The translations under genes and the position numbers were made by a program. The notes below the pieces were generated by a model. The model searched no databases. It had not been told where the DNA came from and saw only the letters and a program-made list of their open reading frames with translations. This document shows, piece by piece, positions 11,881 to 22,650 of a stretch of 64,000 nucleotides of DNA; positions within the stretch are counted from its first letter, which is position 1; every line of letters begins with the position of its first letter. Source of the DNA: Ditylenchus dipsaci (taxonomy: Eukaryota; Nematoda; Chromadorea; Rhabditida; Anguinidae); NCBI GenBank assembly GCA_004194705.1, contig SADC01000274.1, forward strand, positions 62,001-126,000, written 5' to 3'.

Positions 11881-12101
11881 CTCGACAAGCCTCTTGAAAA
11901 ACCCCCGAATTAAGGCTAATTAAACGTTAAATATAGCATGAAAGGAAAATAAGGCTATTTAATTCAGCAGCAATACTTATTTAGTAGAATTTGGCCGAAT
12001 CGATCAATAGGTTCTAATAGAAGAGCACCTATAAAATATGTCATATATTTAACAGAGCTGTGATTATAATGCGAAACTATTCACAATTGTAATCAAGACC
12101 A

Positions 12102-12251
12102 GAAAAGATGTTTTAAGGGTGTCGATGACAATTTTCCGAGAATTTTTTTTCGACCGAGATTTGACTTTTTGCCCTGAGCGACCAATGGTCGGAAAAATTA
12201 TAAAAAATTTTTCTCGAAAAGTGTCATCGACACGCTTTAAAACATCTTTTC
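12102..12251. repeat. 150-bp imperfect palindrome
   Basis: GAAAAGATGTTTTAAGGGTG at the left matches CGCTTTAAAACATCTTTTC at the right as an inverse, with GTGTCGATGACA repeated inside both arms. It lies about 220 bp upstream of the cadherin gene 1 start codon, so it could affect its promoter. Confidence 0.65.
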
Positions 12252-12324
12252 AGGATGTTTCAGGTCTAAAAGCATCTTAAAAAGTGGTTGAAACATGATT
12301 TCGAGCGAGTATGGTTGAAATTCA

Positions 12325-12470
12325 GATATTTATGGCCAATTGTCAGAAATCTATGGCCATTTTTCAGTTTTCTATGGCCAAAATTCAGTAATCTATGGCC
12401 AACACAGATCTATGGCCAAAATTCAATATTCTATGGCCAAAATTAAGTATTCTATAGCCAAAATTAAATA
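12325..12470. repeat. ~20-bp tandem repeat TCTATGGCCAAAATTCAGTA
   Basis: Six to seven degenerate copies of TCTATGGCCAAAATTCAGTA. A similar word, TCTATGGCCAAAAACAAGG, occurs at 38820. Confidence 0.75.
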
Positions 12471-14500
12471 CCACCCATACTTTTTTCAGTATTAAGCAAG
12501 GCAAGTAAACTTTTAGAGCTACGCCGGAAGAGGACTGGCTTTGAGTTGAAATCAGTAAAATACAAAAATTGGATCGGACCCGGAATCGGATAGGACAAGA
12601 TGAGCGTTACAATAATTATAAGTAAAATAATAATAAAAGTTCTAGATGGGTTTAAAAAAGAATTTAATATATTGCTCCCGCACTGATCCAAGCACCAATC
12701 TTGCTTATGGGTTGTTTGAAAGGACGAATTAGGATATTCAGTAATGGTAGTAATAATTTTAACTAGCAATCAGTCAAAATTTAAAAAACAAACAGAGTAA
12801 AAATTGCTTAATGAAGTTGGTCAACACAAAGTGAACAAGCAAAAAATTATGCAAAACAGAAGGACTGGCCAAAAAGAATTGATTTAAATCACAATAGCAC
12901 TGGAGAATTGCCACTGCTGTTCACTGTATGTTTTTGTGGCTGATAAACACACATACAAGTCTACAAAGACCAGTAGTAGATGTCCATTGGGGGAGGAGCT
13001 TATTCCTCCCCAGATGTGAGGGTCAGACACATGTGGGTAGATAGGTTGCTTAAGGCATGTCCTAGGTAGTTCTCATTTACACATTGATTGGTTGCTGCAT
13101 TGTCCACTGCGGCTTGTAAAAGGCTTAGTTGAAGGGAAGCCGATCAATTGTTTTGCCAACTCGCCCCTTTGGCATTTGTACTCGTGAAGCAGGTAAAATG
13201 TCGTGGGAAATATCAACAAAAAGAAAAAAGTTTTGAAGAACTTTTTTGTAGTAGTTTAATTTTGGACTTGCTTAATAAGGGTTCCATGAATAAAATTTAG
13301 TTGTAGTTGGCGTCGTTTCAACGCCGAAGAAATAATATTCTTCTCATTTTTTTTTCAGTAAAGCAGCTCAGTCAGATAGTTCTTATTACCACTCTGGTTT
13401 CAGTTTTAAAGCTACGTTCATAATAAGTGTGGCACCGAGTGCGAGATTCGACGTGTTTTTAACGAGTGAAGAGCTGCACTTTTTTTCACTAAAACTATTT
13501 TTTTCTGTTGGAACCATTTTGTAGCTATGATTCAGGGCTTTGAAATAAGCCATTTGTGTGATGTGATATAAATCATGCGATATAAAAACTGTGAGCTAAA
13601 AATTCTAAGGTCCACACTCAGGACCACACTCGTCCGGGGGTGGACCTGAGCCCTGAATCTTACCTACAAAATGATACCTACAGAAAAAAGTTTTGGAGAA
13701 AAAAAAAGTACAGCTCTTCTTGCGAAATCTCACACTCACGTGTTTTTAGTTTTGTGATCTTGTAATTCATATTTCCCATACTTTTTTTAGTTACGAAAAT
13801 TAAGTAAGCCTAGATTAGTAAAACGAATTCGAGCACAGATCCACTATTGATCAAGCTCATCCAATTCCTGAAAAGCGTTTGTATAAAATTGTTTGAATCT
13901 ACTAGAAATGTCACCTCTACTTTCCCTCCCCCCCCCTTAAAAAAGCTAATCGCGAATACACAACCTCCATCCTACCCTCCCCCGGTGCAAAAGCTTCTTG
14001 GGAATACCCCTCAAAATTATTTTCAGGGGCATGTAAAACGACTGCCAAAGACTAAATTACGTGGAAAGTATACCCGAGCAATGCAGTGTATAACCCATCA
14101 CTTTATATAGCTTTTCAAAAATATATATTCTATTCGGATCACATTTTTCTGCAATACTTGACCCATTTGCAATACAATATGCAATATTTTTTGCCCAAAA
14201 TGTCTTATTTCAATGCAATATTGCAATGCAATTTATGACATTGCAACCAGGTCTACTGTGGACGAATGACTTAGCTATTTTAATTTTCTCTCTCTTCCCC
14301 CTTTGTTTGCCTGTCTCGACTAGCGTTAGAAATGTTTCTCATCTCTGCTCTCTTCACTCCCCTTTCCCCCCTTTTACAGCCTAGATCTTTTTCGACCCTG
14401 CTATCAAGTTACTTGCTAATCGCTAAGTTTTGAAAAACACAATGAGCTGTGACAATTGCGTACAAAAAAGCGTATTGAAAGTGAGGACGGAATTCATGTA

Positions 14501-14757
14501 CAGTCAAACCTCGATAAGCCGGCACCCCGAAAGTTCGTTCCAGCCTTGGATCCGACACTTTTTTAAACCCGATTTTTGAAAGCTTTTTCCAGTTCTGTTT
14601 TTACAGTCTGGTCGGAAATATCGTCAGGATTCCGATTCTGCCAATTGTTTTTTTAAAAATCCTGCAATTTCATTATTAAAATAACAAAACCTCGATAAGC
14701 CGGCACCCCTTTTCAAAAAAGGGTGCCGGCTGAGATTTGACTATTGAGATTTGACTG
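14501..14757. mobile_element. CAGTCAAACC-family element with internal hairpin
   Basis: Left end CAGTCAAACCTCGATAAGCC preceded by TA, right end GAGATTTGACTG. The interior has TTCGTTCCAGCCTTGGATCC as in the copies at 5087 and 18036. An inner hairpin ATAAGCCGGCACCCC/GGGTGCCGGCT lies at 14696-14735. The right half seems deleted relative to the 18036 copy. Confidence 0.65.
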
Positions 14758-15423
14758 CATGATAAATTTATTTTAATAACAGTTTTCGTCAAAGATAAAA
14801 TTGTTGAACAAGTTGGAAAAATGGTGTCGATGTTTTTAAAATGAAAAATTGCAGAAAAACAACGGGGAAACAAGGCGAAAAACTCATCGCTTCTCATTTT
14901 TTTAGGACATTCTAAAGACGGCAGGAGTGCACTTTGTCAGCGGAGCGAAACCTCGCCCAAGAAAACACAAAGGGATTGAAGGCTTGGAGTAACACGCACC
15001 TACTCACCTTAGACATGACCGTAATGAGCGAAACCCATAAGGTTAACCAATGCAAATTTTTAATTTTAAAAGTATTGCACCAAATTTGCTTCCCCTTCTT
15101 TTTTTCGGGTTTATGAACAGTTCTTGACCCACATATACCCAGGTACCCAAGCATATTACCTGTCATCAGGTACCTAATTCTCCTCCATGTAGTTACCTGA
15201 TAGAGCTATTAGGAGTCAGTTTGTAAATCAGTATTTTGTTTTTAGATGTGCAGGGTGTTACATAAAAACTCAAGTATTAAAAAAATTGTCCTCAGTATTA
15301 GGGTTGGTAGTTTCCCGGGAAATTCAAACACGGGAAAGTTCCGGGAAATTTCCGGGAAAATTCCCAAAGTCGGGAAAATCGGGAAAATTTGATAAAGAAC
15401 TTTATACAGAAAAAATAACAACT

Positions 15424-16200
15424 CAATCAAAATCATGCATAAATAGATCAAATTTATCCTCAAATGTGTTAGTTTCTTCATCAATTTCCTCATTTCGTTC
15501 TTCCATCGCTTCTTCTACTTTCTGTTCTTTTACGGTTGACTTAAATAAATAAGCGTACTCCAGCATGAGATTATGCTTGATGAACGTCACCTGGGAGGCC
15601 GTTTCCACCGCCATTCTGAAATCAACCAAAGTAACTTCACTTAAACAAAAAAGCAAACCTGTTGCGAAGCTTGGTATGGATTCCACCACGGAAAGACCAG
15701 TTCCTTTCTGTGGGAGCAGCAGAGATCGGCAGATTGTGAAGCATTTGCACGATTTTGGACAGGATAGTGTCGCTGAACCAGGCCATCCACACGTCCGCGC
15801 ATTCGTCTTGTAATCGAGCGCATCCCAGGCGTATTTACGTTTGTCATGGGAGAAGATTCCAGTTCCTGCGAGCCACGAAGCAAATTCAGACATCACCTCA
15901 AACGGATAGTCCATTTTAATCAGTTAACCAAAAGTAAACCTCCTTTTCTTTGCCCGCGAAAACTGGATTCCTGATGCACTTGTTGGCCAGTAATTCGATG
16001 GCAGCCTGCTTTTCTTCACTGGTGAGCGCTTGTCCACGATCCGATGGCTCCAGTATGTCGAGCAGATAAGCGACGTCCGACTTAACAAAATTCTCTCGTT
16101 TTCGCAAAATCTAAAGGTCGTTTTCAAACAAATTATATTTGAGGAAGCCTACTTCCATTAATTCGTCTTTCAGGTCTCCAATCCATTCGCTTGAGTCCAC
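15424..16200 (-). pseudogene. hAT transposase remnant with C-terminal dimerisation motif
   Basis: Frames on the minus strand give NFVKSDVAYLLDILEPSDRG, then MSEFASWLAGTGIF, and after a frame change WFSDTILSKIVQMLHNLPIS and APTERNWSFRGGIHTKLRNR. LPISAAPTERNWSF..IHTKLRNR is the hAT C-terminal dimerisation signature (LPxSSAxxERNxSxxxxIHxxxRNRL). A stop (WLTD*) and at least one frameshift separate the blocks, and the RNase-H-like core is absent, so it is not an active transposase. Confidence 0.75.
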
Positions 16201-16232
16201 CGCAGCTTTTGACTCAGAAAATCAACAATTAC

Positions 16233-16400
16233 CTTCAAGTGATTCTCCATCTTTATGGCATTGCTCACATAGCGACCAATCTTCGCGCCCTCCTTGTAGC
16301 AGAACTTGCAGTAGGCGACCGGCACCCGTTTCCCATTCAGATCCTCTTCTTTTTTGTTAAAGTATTCCCAACTCCACGATATTTTTCTGCCAGAAGACAT
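16233..16400 (-). pseudogene. hAT transposase exon with BED-type zinc finger
   Basis: ATG at 16400-16398 and 56 codons: MSSGRKISWSWEYF, then YCKFCYKEGAKIGRYVSNAI and MENHLK, ending AAG|GTAATT. W..F, CxxC and LxxHL-like spacing fit a BED finger, the DNA-binding domain at the N terminus of hAT transposases. The second zinc histidine would lie in the next exon and is not clear. Part of the 15299-16601 element. Confidence 0.7.
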
Positions 16401-17241
16401 CGAAAATCTGTAAGTAAGGCATGATAAGCCTAAACACGAACAAAAACAACAATAGAAAGTTGATATAAAAGAAAACATTGTAACTTGCAAAAAATTTGAA
16501 TTTTCCCGATTTTTCGGAATTTTCCCGCTTCAAACTTTCCCGGGAAATTTCCCGGAATTTTTCCGGGATTTTCCCGGAAATTTTCCCGTCCACCAACCCT
16601 ATCAAGTATTTAAAAATTGTATGTAACCACTTGCCACTCCGATTTTCGGAGAAAAATCGATGATGCAACTGGTTAGCTACCTGAGAGTTGCTATGGTTAA
16701 GAAAACACAGAAGATTATATAACCACACAGCTCACAATAACAGCAACAAAAATTTAAAAAAATTAGAGCTAAAACTTTTCGAAAAATGTTGGGTGTTATG
16801 CAGCACACTGTAATATCTCTCACACAATTTTTTGAAATTTTTGAAAAATTTCGATATTTTAACTCTCGCCTCATTGAATTTTGAAATTTCAGGTTTCTTT
16901 GCTTTCCATGGCAAAGCGCTTGGCTAAATTTATAGAAGAAAATTAATGTAAATAGCCTCTAATTCCTCCTCAATCACCTTGAAATTTTTGGGTACTAATT
17001 TATCACATTTTTTGCACACCCACATTTTTTAGACACAAATCACTCGTAGTGACTCTGGATGCATGAAAAAGCATCCATACCAGAGCTTCTTTATGTGGTA
17101 GGACCAAAAGTAAAACACGTTTAAAATTTACTACCTTAGTCATTTCTGCATCATGGAATGATAATGACGTGTTTGTGTCATTGTCATGATAAGGTGTGGT
17201 CATGGTGAAATTCACGAAAAGTCGTGATACATGGGTCACGG

Positions 17242-18007
17242 CAGTGATGTTTTTGTGTACTGAGACACTTTTTGTGTTAAATTACTCATACCTCGATACC
17301 TATTTATCCGAAATTCATGGATAATAGCTTATTTTGAAGAAGAAATATAGTTCTTCAAAATGAATTGATAAAATTTACGAAAACATAAAAATTCGCTTTT
17401 TCTAAGCTAAATAACGCCAATAAAAATTCAGTAATCAAATGAAATGATTTTTTTCGAGTATGACAAACTGAACAAAAATATCTACAAAAGTGTCAGTTTT
17501 GAGCCAATTTAAAAAAGCTTCATATTTTTTGGTAGCTGAATAGTTCTGCTATAATCTGAAATAAAACAGTTTCAAAAATTCATGAAAATTTTTAAGTTTT
17601 ATGCTTCTACACAAATGAAAATCAATAGAATTTCATTTGTGTAGAAGCATAAAACTTAAAAATTTTCATGAATTTTTGAAAACTGTTTTATTTCAGATTA
17701 TAGCAGAACTATTCAGCTACCAAAAAATATGAAGCTTTTTTAATTGGTTCAAAACTGACACTTTTGTAGATATTTTTGTTCAGTTTGTCATACTCAAAAA
17801 AAATCATTTCATTTGATTACTGATTTTTATTGGCGTTATTTAGCTTAGAAAAAGCGAATTTTTATGTTTTCGTAAATTTTATCAATTCATTTTGAAGAAC
17901 TATATTTCTTCTTCAGAATAAGCTATTATCCATGAATTTCGGATAAATAGGTATCGAGGTATGAGTAATTTAACACAAAAAGTGTCTCAGTACACAAAAC
18001 ATCACTG
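17242..18007. mobile_element. 766-bp near-perfect palindrome (foldback element)
   Basis: Arms of about 375 bp meet at about 17624 (centre ATCAATAGAAT). By eye only scattered single differences separate them, such as a 6-T against an 8-T run. Ends CAGTGATGTTTTTGTGTACT and AGTACACAAAACATCACTG. Flanks GGTCACGG and GGTCACAG may be an 8-bp duplication with one change, suggesting hAT. No coding capacity. Confidence 0.8.
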
Positions 18008-18354
18008 GTCACAGCCTCACGAAAAACTCGTTATACAGTCAAACCTCGATTTAGTGGCACCCCCCAAAAGTTCGTTCCCGCCTAGGGTCCGACACTTTTT
18101 TTAACCCAATTTTCAAAATATTTTATCGATTCTGTTATGACAGTCTGGTCGCAAATATCGTGAGGATTCCGATTTCGCCGATCGTTTTTGAAAAGTAAAC
18201 AAATTTTGGGGTAAAAAGTGAAACCTCGATATAGTGGCACCCCTTTTTTGAAAACAGGTGCCACTATATCGAGGTTTTACTTTTTCAAACCAAATTTTGT
18301 TTTCTTTTCAAAAAACGATCGGTAAATCGGAGTCCTTACGATATTTGCGACCAG

Positions 18355-19390
18355 GGGCCTATTCCAACAGTTGAAAGTTGAAAGTGTAAGTTGAAAGTTG
18401 AAAGTGAAAGTGTTCCAAGAGTTGAAAGTTGAAAGTAGAAAGTGAAGTTGAAAGTTGAAAGTTGATGGTGTTCCAACAATTGAAAGTGACTCACTTTCAA
18501 CTTTCACTTTCAACTGTCAACTTTCATCTCCTATATATTTCTAAATTTTTAAATTTTTACATTTTGCGGGAATTCAAATTTACAGTTTGAACCAACCAAA
18601 CCAAGTGGTCGTCCACTTGGTGCGAAATTTTTTTTTACGTTTTCATGTTCCAAAACCTGTTTTCTGGACTAATTCGGGCATGCTGAAGATGGTTTGATAA
18701 TAGTTAAAATGGCGTCTTATCGGGTATTTTTGAGTTTTGGTAAAGTCGAGTTTTGGTAAAATCAATTATACGTCAAAACTCAAAAATACCGAGAAAACGG
18801 AATTTTACCACTATCAAACCATCTTCAGCACCCCGAATTAGTCCAGAAAACAGGTTTTGGAAAATTAAAAACGTGAAAAAAAATTTGATCCAAGTGGACG
18901 ACCACTTGGTTTGGTTGGTTCAAACTAAGAAATTTAAATTCCGCAATTCGCCTAAATGGACCCCATGGTTACTGATAATGGATTAAGACAAGGTACTGTG
19001 GGTAAATTGATAACAATAATGATGTTGGTACCACTTTATAGGTATTCCTGTTACTACTCGAGGTTGAAAAATAATGAAAGATCCGAATTACATATCGAAA
19101 TCGTAAAAAATACCCACAAATTGGATTCTACGCAAAAAATTGCATCTAGAATTGACCAAAACCGAAAAAAAATTTTACTTTCAACTTTCACAAAAAATCG
19201 GACCACCTATTTCAACCACGATTTTTACCATCTACTTTCAACTTTCAACTTTACACTTTCAAGTGTTGGAACACTTTCACTTTCAACTTTCTACTTTCAA
19301 CTTTCACAAATTTCACTTTCAAGTGTTGGAACACTTTCACTTTCAACTTTCAACTTTCTACTTTCAACTTTCAACTGTTGGAATAGGCCC
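18355..19390. mobile_element. Harbinger-like MITE, 1036 bp, TSD CAG, iterated TTGAAAGTTGAAAG
   Basis: Ends GGGCCTATTCCAACAGTTGA and TCAACTGTTGGAATAGGCCC with CAG on both sides (18352-18354, 19391-19393). The uninterrupted host copy on the other arm reads GACCAGACTG, confirming a 3-bp duplication. GGGCCT termini with 3-bp duplications are typical of PIF/Harbinger. The TIR part GTTCCAACAGTTGAAAG recurs three times at the left and, inverted, at least twice at the right within TTGAAAG arrays. It contains the palindrome at 18562-18950. Confidence 0.85.
18562..18950. repeat. 389-bp palindrome with AAACCATCTTCAGCA motif, nested
   Basis: Arms GTTTGAACCAACCAAACCAA / TTGGTTTGGTTGGTTCAAAC and CTGAAGATGGTTTGATA / TATCAAACCATCTTCAG meet at about 18756. 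The palindromic word AAGTGGTCGTCCACTTGG sits inside each arm. A diverged relative with the same motifs lies at 63030-63306. Third level of nesting. Confidence 0.75.
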
Positions 19391-19703
19391 CAGACTGTGC
19401 TAAAAGAATCGATAAAGTATTTCGAAAATTGGGTTAAAAAAGTGTCGGACCCTAGGCGGGAACGAACTTTTGTGGGTGCCACTAAATCGAGGTTTGACTG
19501 TAACACACACCCGTGATGGTGCCCTCAAATTGCTTTTGAAGAAGCCTATCTTAGTGCTGAGATTTTGGATACTAAATTTGCTGTTTTAGTGCTATCAAAC
19601 CGTGTTCAGCGCTCGGAATAACAGAGCTACACAATGGTATATTAAGAATAATTTTTCAAAATAATTTCGATGCTTAAATATTAGTTGTAAAACGATTAAT
19701 AAT

Positions 19704-19887
19704 TACCGTATCTCTCTCTAATAGAGGGGTCGATCCGTCTATTTTTCAACATCCAAAATATTTTTTGACTTCATATTAAAAATGCAATAAAACATGGTTT
19801 ACCCTTAGTTTTGGTCTCGTAGGGGACACGTCTATTAGAGAGGACTCTTCAAATAGAGAGGACCCGTCTATTAGAGAGAATACGGTA
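19704..19887. repeat. TACCGTATTT-family inverted repeat
   Basis: TACCGTATCTCTCTCTAATA / TATTAGAGAGAATACGGTA termini, with CTATTAGAGAGGACTC iterated near the right end. Same family as 5460-5712 and 54140-54390. Confidence 0.7.
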
Positions 19888-20433
19888 TGCATCACCTAAT
19901 ATCTTTATTAAAGATTCGATTACAGAAGTTGAGGGGTTGTTATTCGTGGCTCTAAAAATCCCCTACCTTCTCGATTTCCTCTCCTTCGTTGGCTAGGCCA
20001 CCTCCTTTATTGAGCTTCATCGACTCATCCACTTCACAATAGAACAAGTGCTCCGACGCACCAGAGATCCCAACACTAATCCTATAAAACAAAAGTTGAA
20101 TGAAGTCAAGAAAGAGATAGAGAAAAGAGGACATACACATATTTTGAATGAGTTGAATTCTCTCAACTTCCACAGTGTAGCCGCACTCCTCTAGTATTCA
20201 TCTCGTATTGTTCCACTGGGCTTTTTGCCTTTTTTGTCCATCAAGCCAGCGCATAGTTCGAGGGTGTCACCAAGCTTAATTATTGTTTCTTCTCATATAA
20301 AAAATTATTGTTTTGAAACTCATACCTCTTTGGGGTATTTAGCCCACTCGATTCACTCAACAATTTGTCCCTGTTTTCTGGTTTGGTACGAATTCGTTGC
20401 ACAAAGACGGCTAGAAAAAGGTCTATTTTAACT

Positions 20434-20922
20434 TCTTTGGCGCTACTGGAGAATCCGTTGCTCCCAAACAGCTTGGTCCCCATTATTGTGGTTTTTTACA
20501 AAATACAATATTCTGCCTTGTACCCGGTGGTAGTGCTGTCGTAATCACCTTTTCAGCTTAAAAAACAACAGGATGGACCAAGGCATTTTTACAGAAAAAC
20601 GACAGGGGGGACCAAGCTGTTTGGGAGCAGCTAGAGATGGCCTCGGACGGATGGGAATCCCGTCCCGTCCCGAAGGGATTTAAGGGCTTGTCCCGTCCCG
20701 GTGTCCCGTCCCGGAATGATTTTCCGATTTTTCCTTCATTTTTCCTTTATTTTTCCCTTTAATGGGTCGGGACGTCCCGTCCTGTCCCGTCCCGAAGGGT
20801 TTTGGGCCTTGTCCCGTCTCGATGTCCGTCCCGAAATTTTTTAAAGTAAATTTTGTCCCGTCCCGTCCGAAATAGGCCATTTGCCATCTCTAGGAGCAGC
20901 GGATTCTCCAGTAGCGCCAAAA
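20434..20922. repeat. palindromic element split by a hAT-like MITE
   Basis: CTTTGGCGCTACTGGAGAAT..GTTGCTCCCAAACAGCTTGG at the left is the inverse of CCAAGCTGTTTGGGAGCAGC plus GGATTCTCCAGTAGCGCCAA on either side of the insert at 20632-20892. CTTGGTCCCC words inside are shared with 3290-3450 and 38950-39060. Confidence 0.75.
20632..20892. mobile_element. hAT-like MITE, 261 bp, TSD GGAGCAGC, iterated CCCGTCCCGT
   Basis: Ends TAGAGATGGC and GCCATCTCTA with the exact 8-bp duplication GGAGCAGC (20624-20631, 20893-20900). The interior is an array of GTCCCGTCCCGAAGGG. The host palindrome's other arm supplies the empty site, so insertion is unambiguous. Confidence 0.9.
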
Positions 20923-22294
20923 GTCTTTTTGTTATGAAAAAAAATTCACCTGGACGGAATTGCTTCACCAAGATGATCTGTTTTCTCGAAGTATGATAGA
21001 GGAGAACCGCGACGGAGTCCTGCTGGAGAGAAATATCCCAAGACTGCTTTATGAGCTCATCTGCGGCGTTCAGCTTAAGAGTAATATGAAGTGGATATGA
21101 ATGTATAAAATATTATGGCTACCCGGTGGAAGTGCATTCGGACCGGCTGAATAAAAGCCGACACTTGAGGGCCGAAGAAATGTTCATCGAAACTAAGGTT
21201 GGTTATTTTTTTGGTGGGGCACATCTCTTCGCTTTTTATATCAAAAACAATGGAGGAATGAGCAGTAGCCGTAGTAATACGATACAAGTAAACTCAAGCT
21301 CTTATTTTATATATCTTATCACACGAAAGGATTATATTATCATTGCGGTTAGTTCCCTTGTTAGCATAGTTGTGGAAATGCAGTTTCGAAATGCAACGCC
21401 AACAAAGTGATATGTGTTTGGCATAGAGCCGCACAACAAGCATAGCTAAAAGTAAAGTGTTAAGGAAGCCTGGGAAAAGAATTTATTTGCGTCAATTAAG
21501 CTGTTTTCGACAAACCACTTGTATAAAAAAGGGGCAAACCTTTTTTTTTGCCGTAAAAAGACTTTCTTCTGCCGCAAATTTACTTTTTTTGCCGCAATGA
21601 TGCTTTCCGCCAACTACTTTTTTCCCGTCAATTTACTTTTTTGCAGTCTTTTTTCACAAGTAAATATTGTCTCCAAAATTCAATTAAATGGATTATGGTG
21701 AACAAAGATGCATATATTTCACATTCAACATAGGAAACACAAAAGATTTACTGTTTATGTCTAAATCATTTGCATTTTTTTCTAAGTGTTTATGTTGCTA
21801 TTTTTTGTGAAAAATTAAAAAATTTGACCCAACAAAGTCCTTTTTCATCGCAATTCTCCCCTTTAAAGCTGAAAATTTTTGAATCTTATTTTTTAGAATT
21901 TTTAATTGAAATCATGAAAGTTTTCAGAACTTTCACTTTTTATTTTTAAAGTCTTTATCATGTAATAACAGGGCTTGCAGATGTATTTTTTAGGCGCTTC
22001 CAAAATTAGTTATTGTTTTATTCGCAAAAACTGTAAAAACTGTTTTGTAAACAAATGTAAGGAAGGCATCAAAGTGTTTTTATACAAAAAAGTTTTTTAA
22101 AAAAGCTTTGAAAATGGTAAATTTTTTGAGAATTTTGAATAAGAGAATTTTTCCGGGCTTCTCCGGGCCGGGCCTGACCCTGTCTGGGCCGCGCCGGGCT
22201 TTTCAAAACGAGGTCCGGGCCAGGCCGCGAAATTCAGACCCGTGCCCAGCCCCGCTTTAGAGTCAAAAAATTGAAAAAAAGTTGGGGTGTTGGA

Positions 22295-22650
22295 ATTTGG
22301 TGGGTATATGCCAGAAAAAACGAGTAGGCATGTCAGGGAAATGGTAGGTAGGTAGGTAGGTGAAGTGAGTATAGATATACCAGAGAAGTATGGTACATGT
22401 CAGAAGAAGAGTGTAGGTGAGTAGTATGCCAGGTGAGTGAGTATTTACCACAGAAGAGGGTAGGTATGCCAGAAAAAGGAGTAGGTATGCCAGAGCAGTC
22501 AGTAGTAATGCAGGGAAGTAGGTAGGTGAGCCAGAGAAGTGGGTATCGATGCCAGAGGAGTGAGTAAGTATGCCAGGTGTGTAGGTATACCAGAGAAGTG
22601 GCTAAGTATGCCATGGAAGTAAGTAGGTATGCCAGAGCAGTAAGTTGCTG
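22295..22650. repeat. minisatellite, ~24-bp GTAGGTATGCCAGAGAAGTG
   Basis: About 14 degenerate copies of GTAGGTATGCCAGAGAAGTG with 20-26 bp spacing. A long open frame on the minus strand (22333-22776, Thr/Tyr/Leu/Pro-rich) is produced by the repeat and is not regarded as a gene. GC-rich CCGGGCCGGGCC words lie just upstream at 22150-22255. Confidence 0.8.

Larger units (their letters stand above)
15299..16601 (-). mobile_element. deleted hAT transposon, 1.3 kb, with iterated CCGGGAAATTTCC ends
   Basis: Ends TAGGGTTGGT and ACCAACCCTA carry arrays of CCGGGAAATTTCCGGGAAAA in both subterminal regions. Flanks CTCAGTAT and TCAAGTAT are a decayed 8-bp duplication. The interior encodes, on the minus strand, a BED zinc finger and a hAT dimerisation region (listed separately), but the catalytic middle of a ~600-residue hAT transposase is missing. 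This copy ties the TAGGGTTG-ended MITEs of the window to hAT. Confidence 0.85.
18036..19500. mobile_element. CAGTCAAACC-family (pogo-like) foldback element, interrupted
   Basis: Ends CAGTCAAACCTCGAT and ATCGAGGTTTGACTG with a TA on both sides (18034-18035, 19501-19502), as in Tc1/mariner elements. Without its insert it is about 426 bp and nearly palindromic: both halves carry TTCGTTCCCGCCTAGGGTCC, AAACGATCGG and GATATTTGCGACCAG. The insert at 18355-19390 split the right half at GACCAG|ACTG. Confidence 0.8.

Noticed and set aside
18956..19516. 186-codon open frame with repeated Ser/Leu/Thr/Phe words
   Set aside because: Mostly the CTTTCAACTTTCA array of the Harbinger-like MITE, ending in the pogo-like element.
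22295..22650. Possible CRISPR-like array
   Set aside because: Repeat units are degenerate and there are no unique spacers of constant length; eukaryotic minisatellite.
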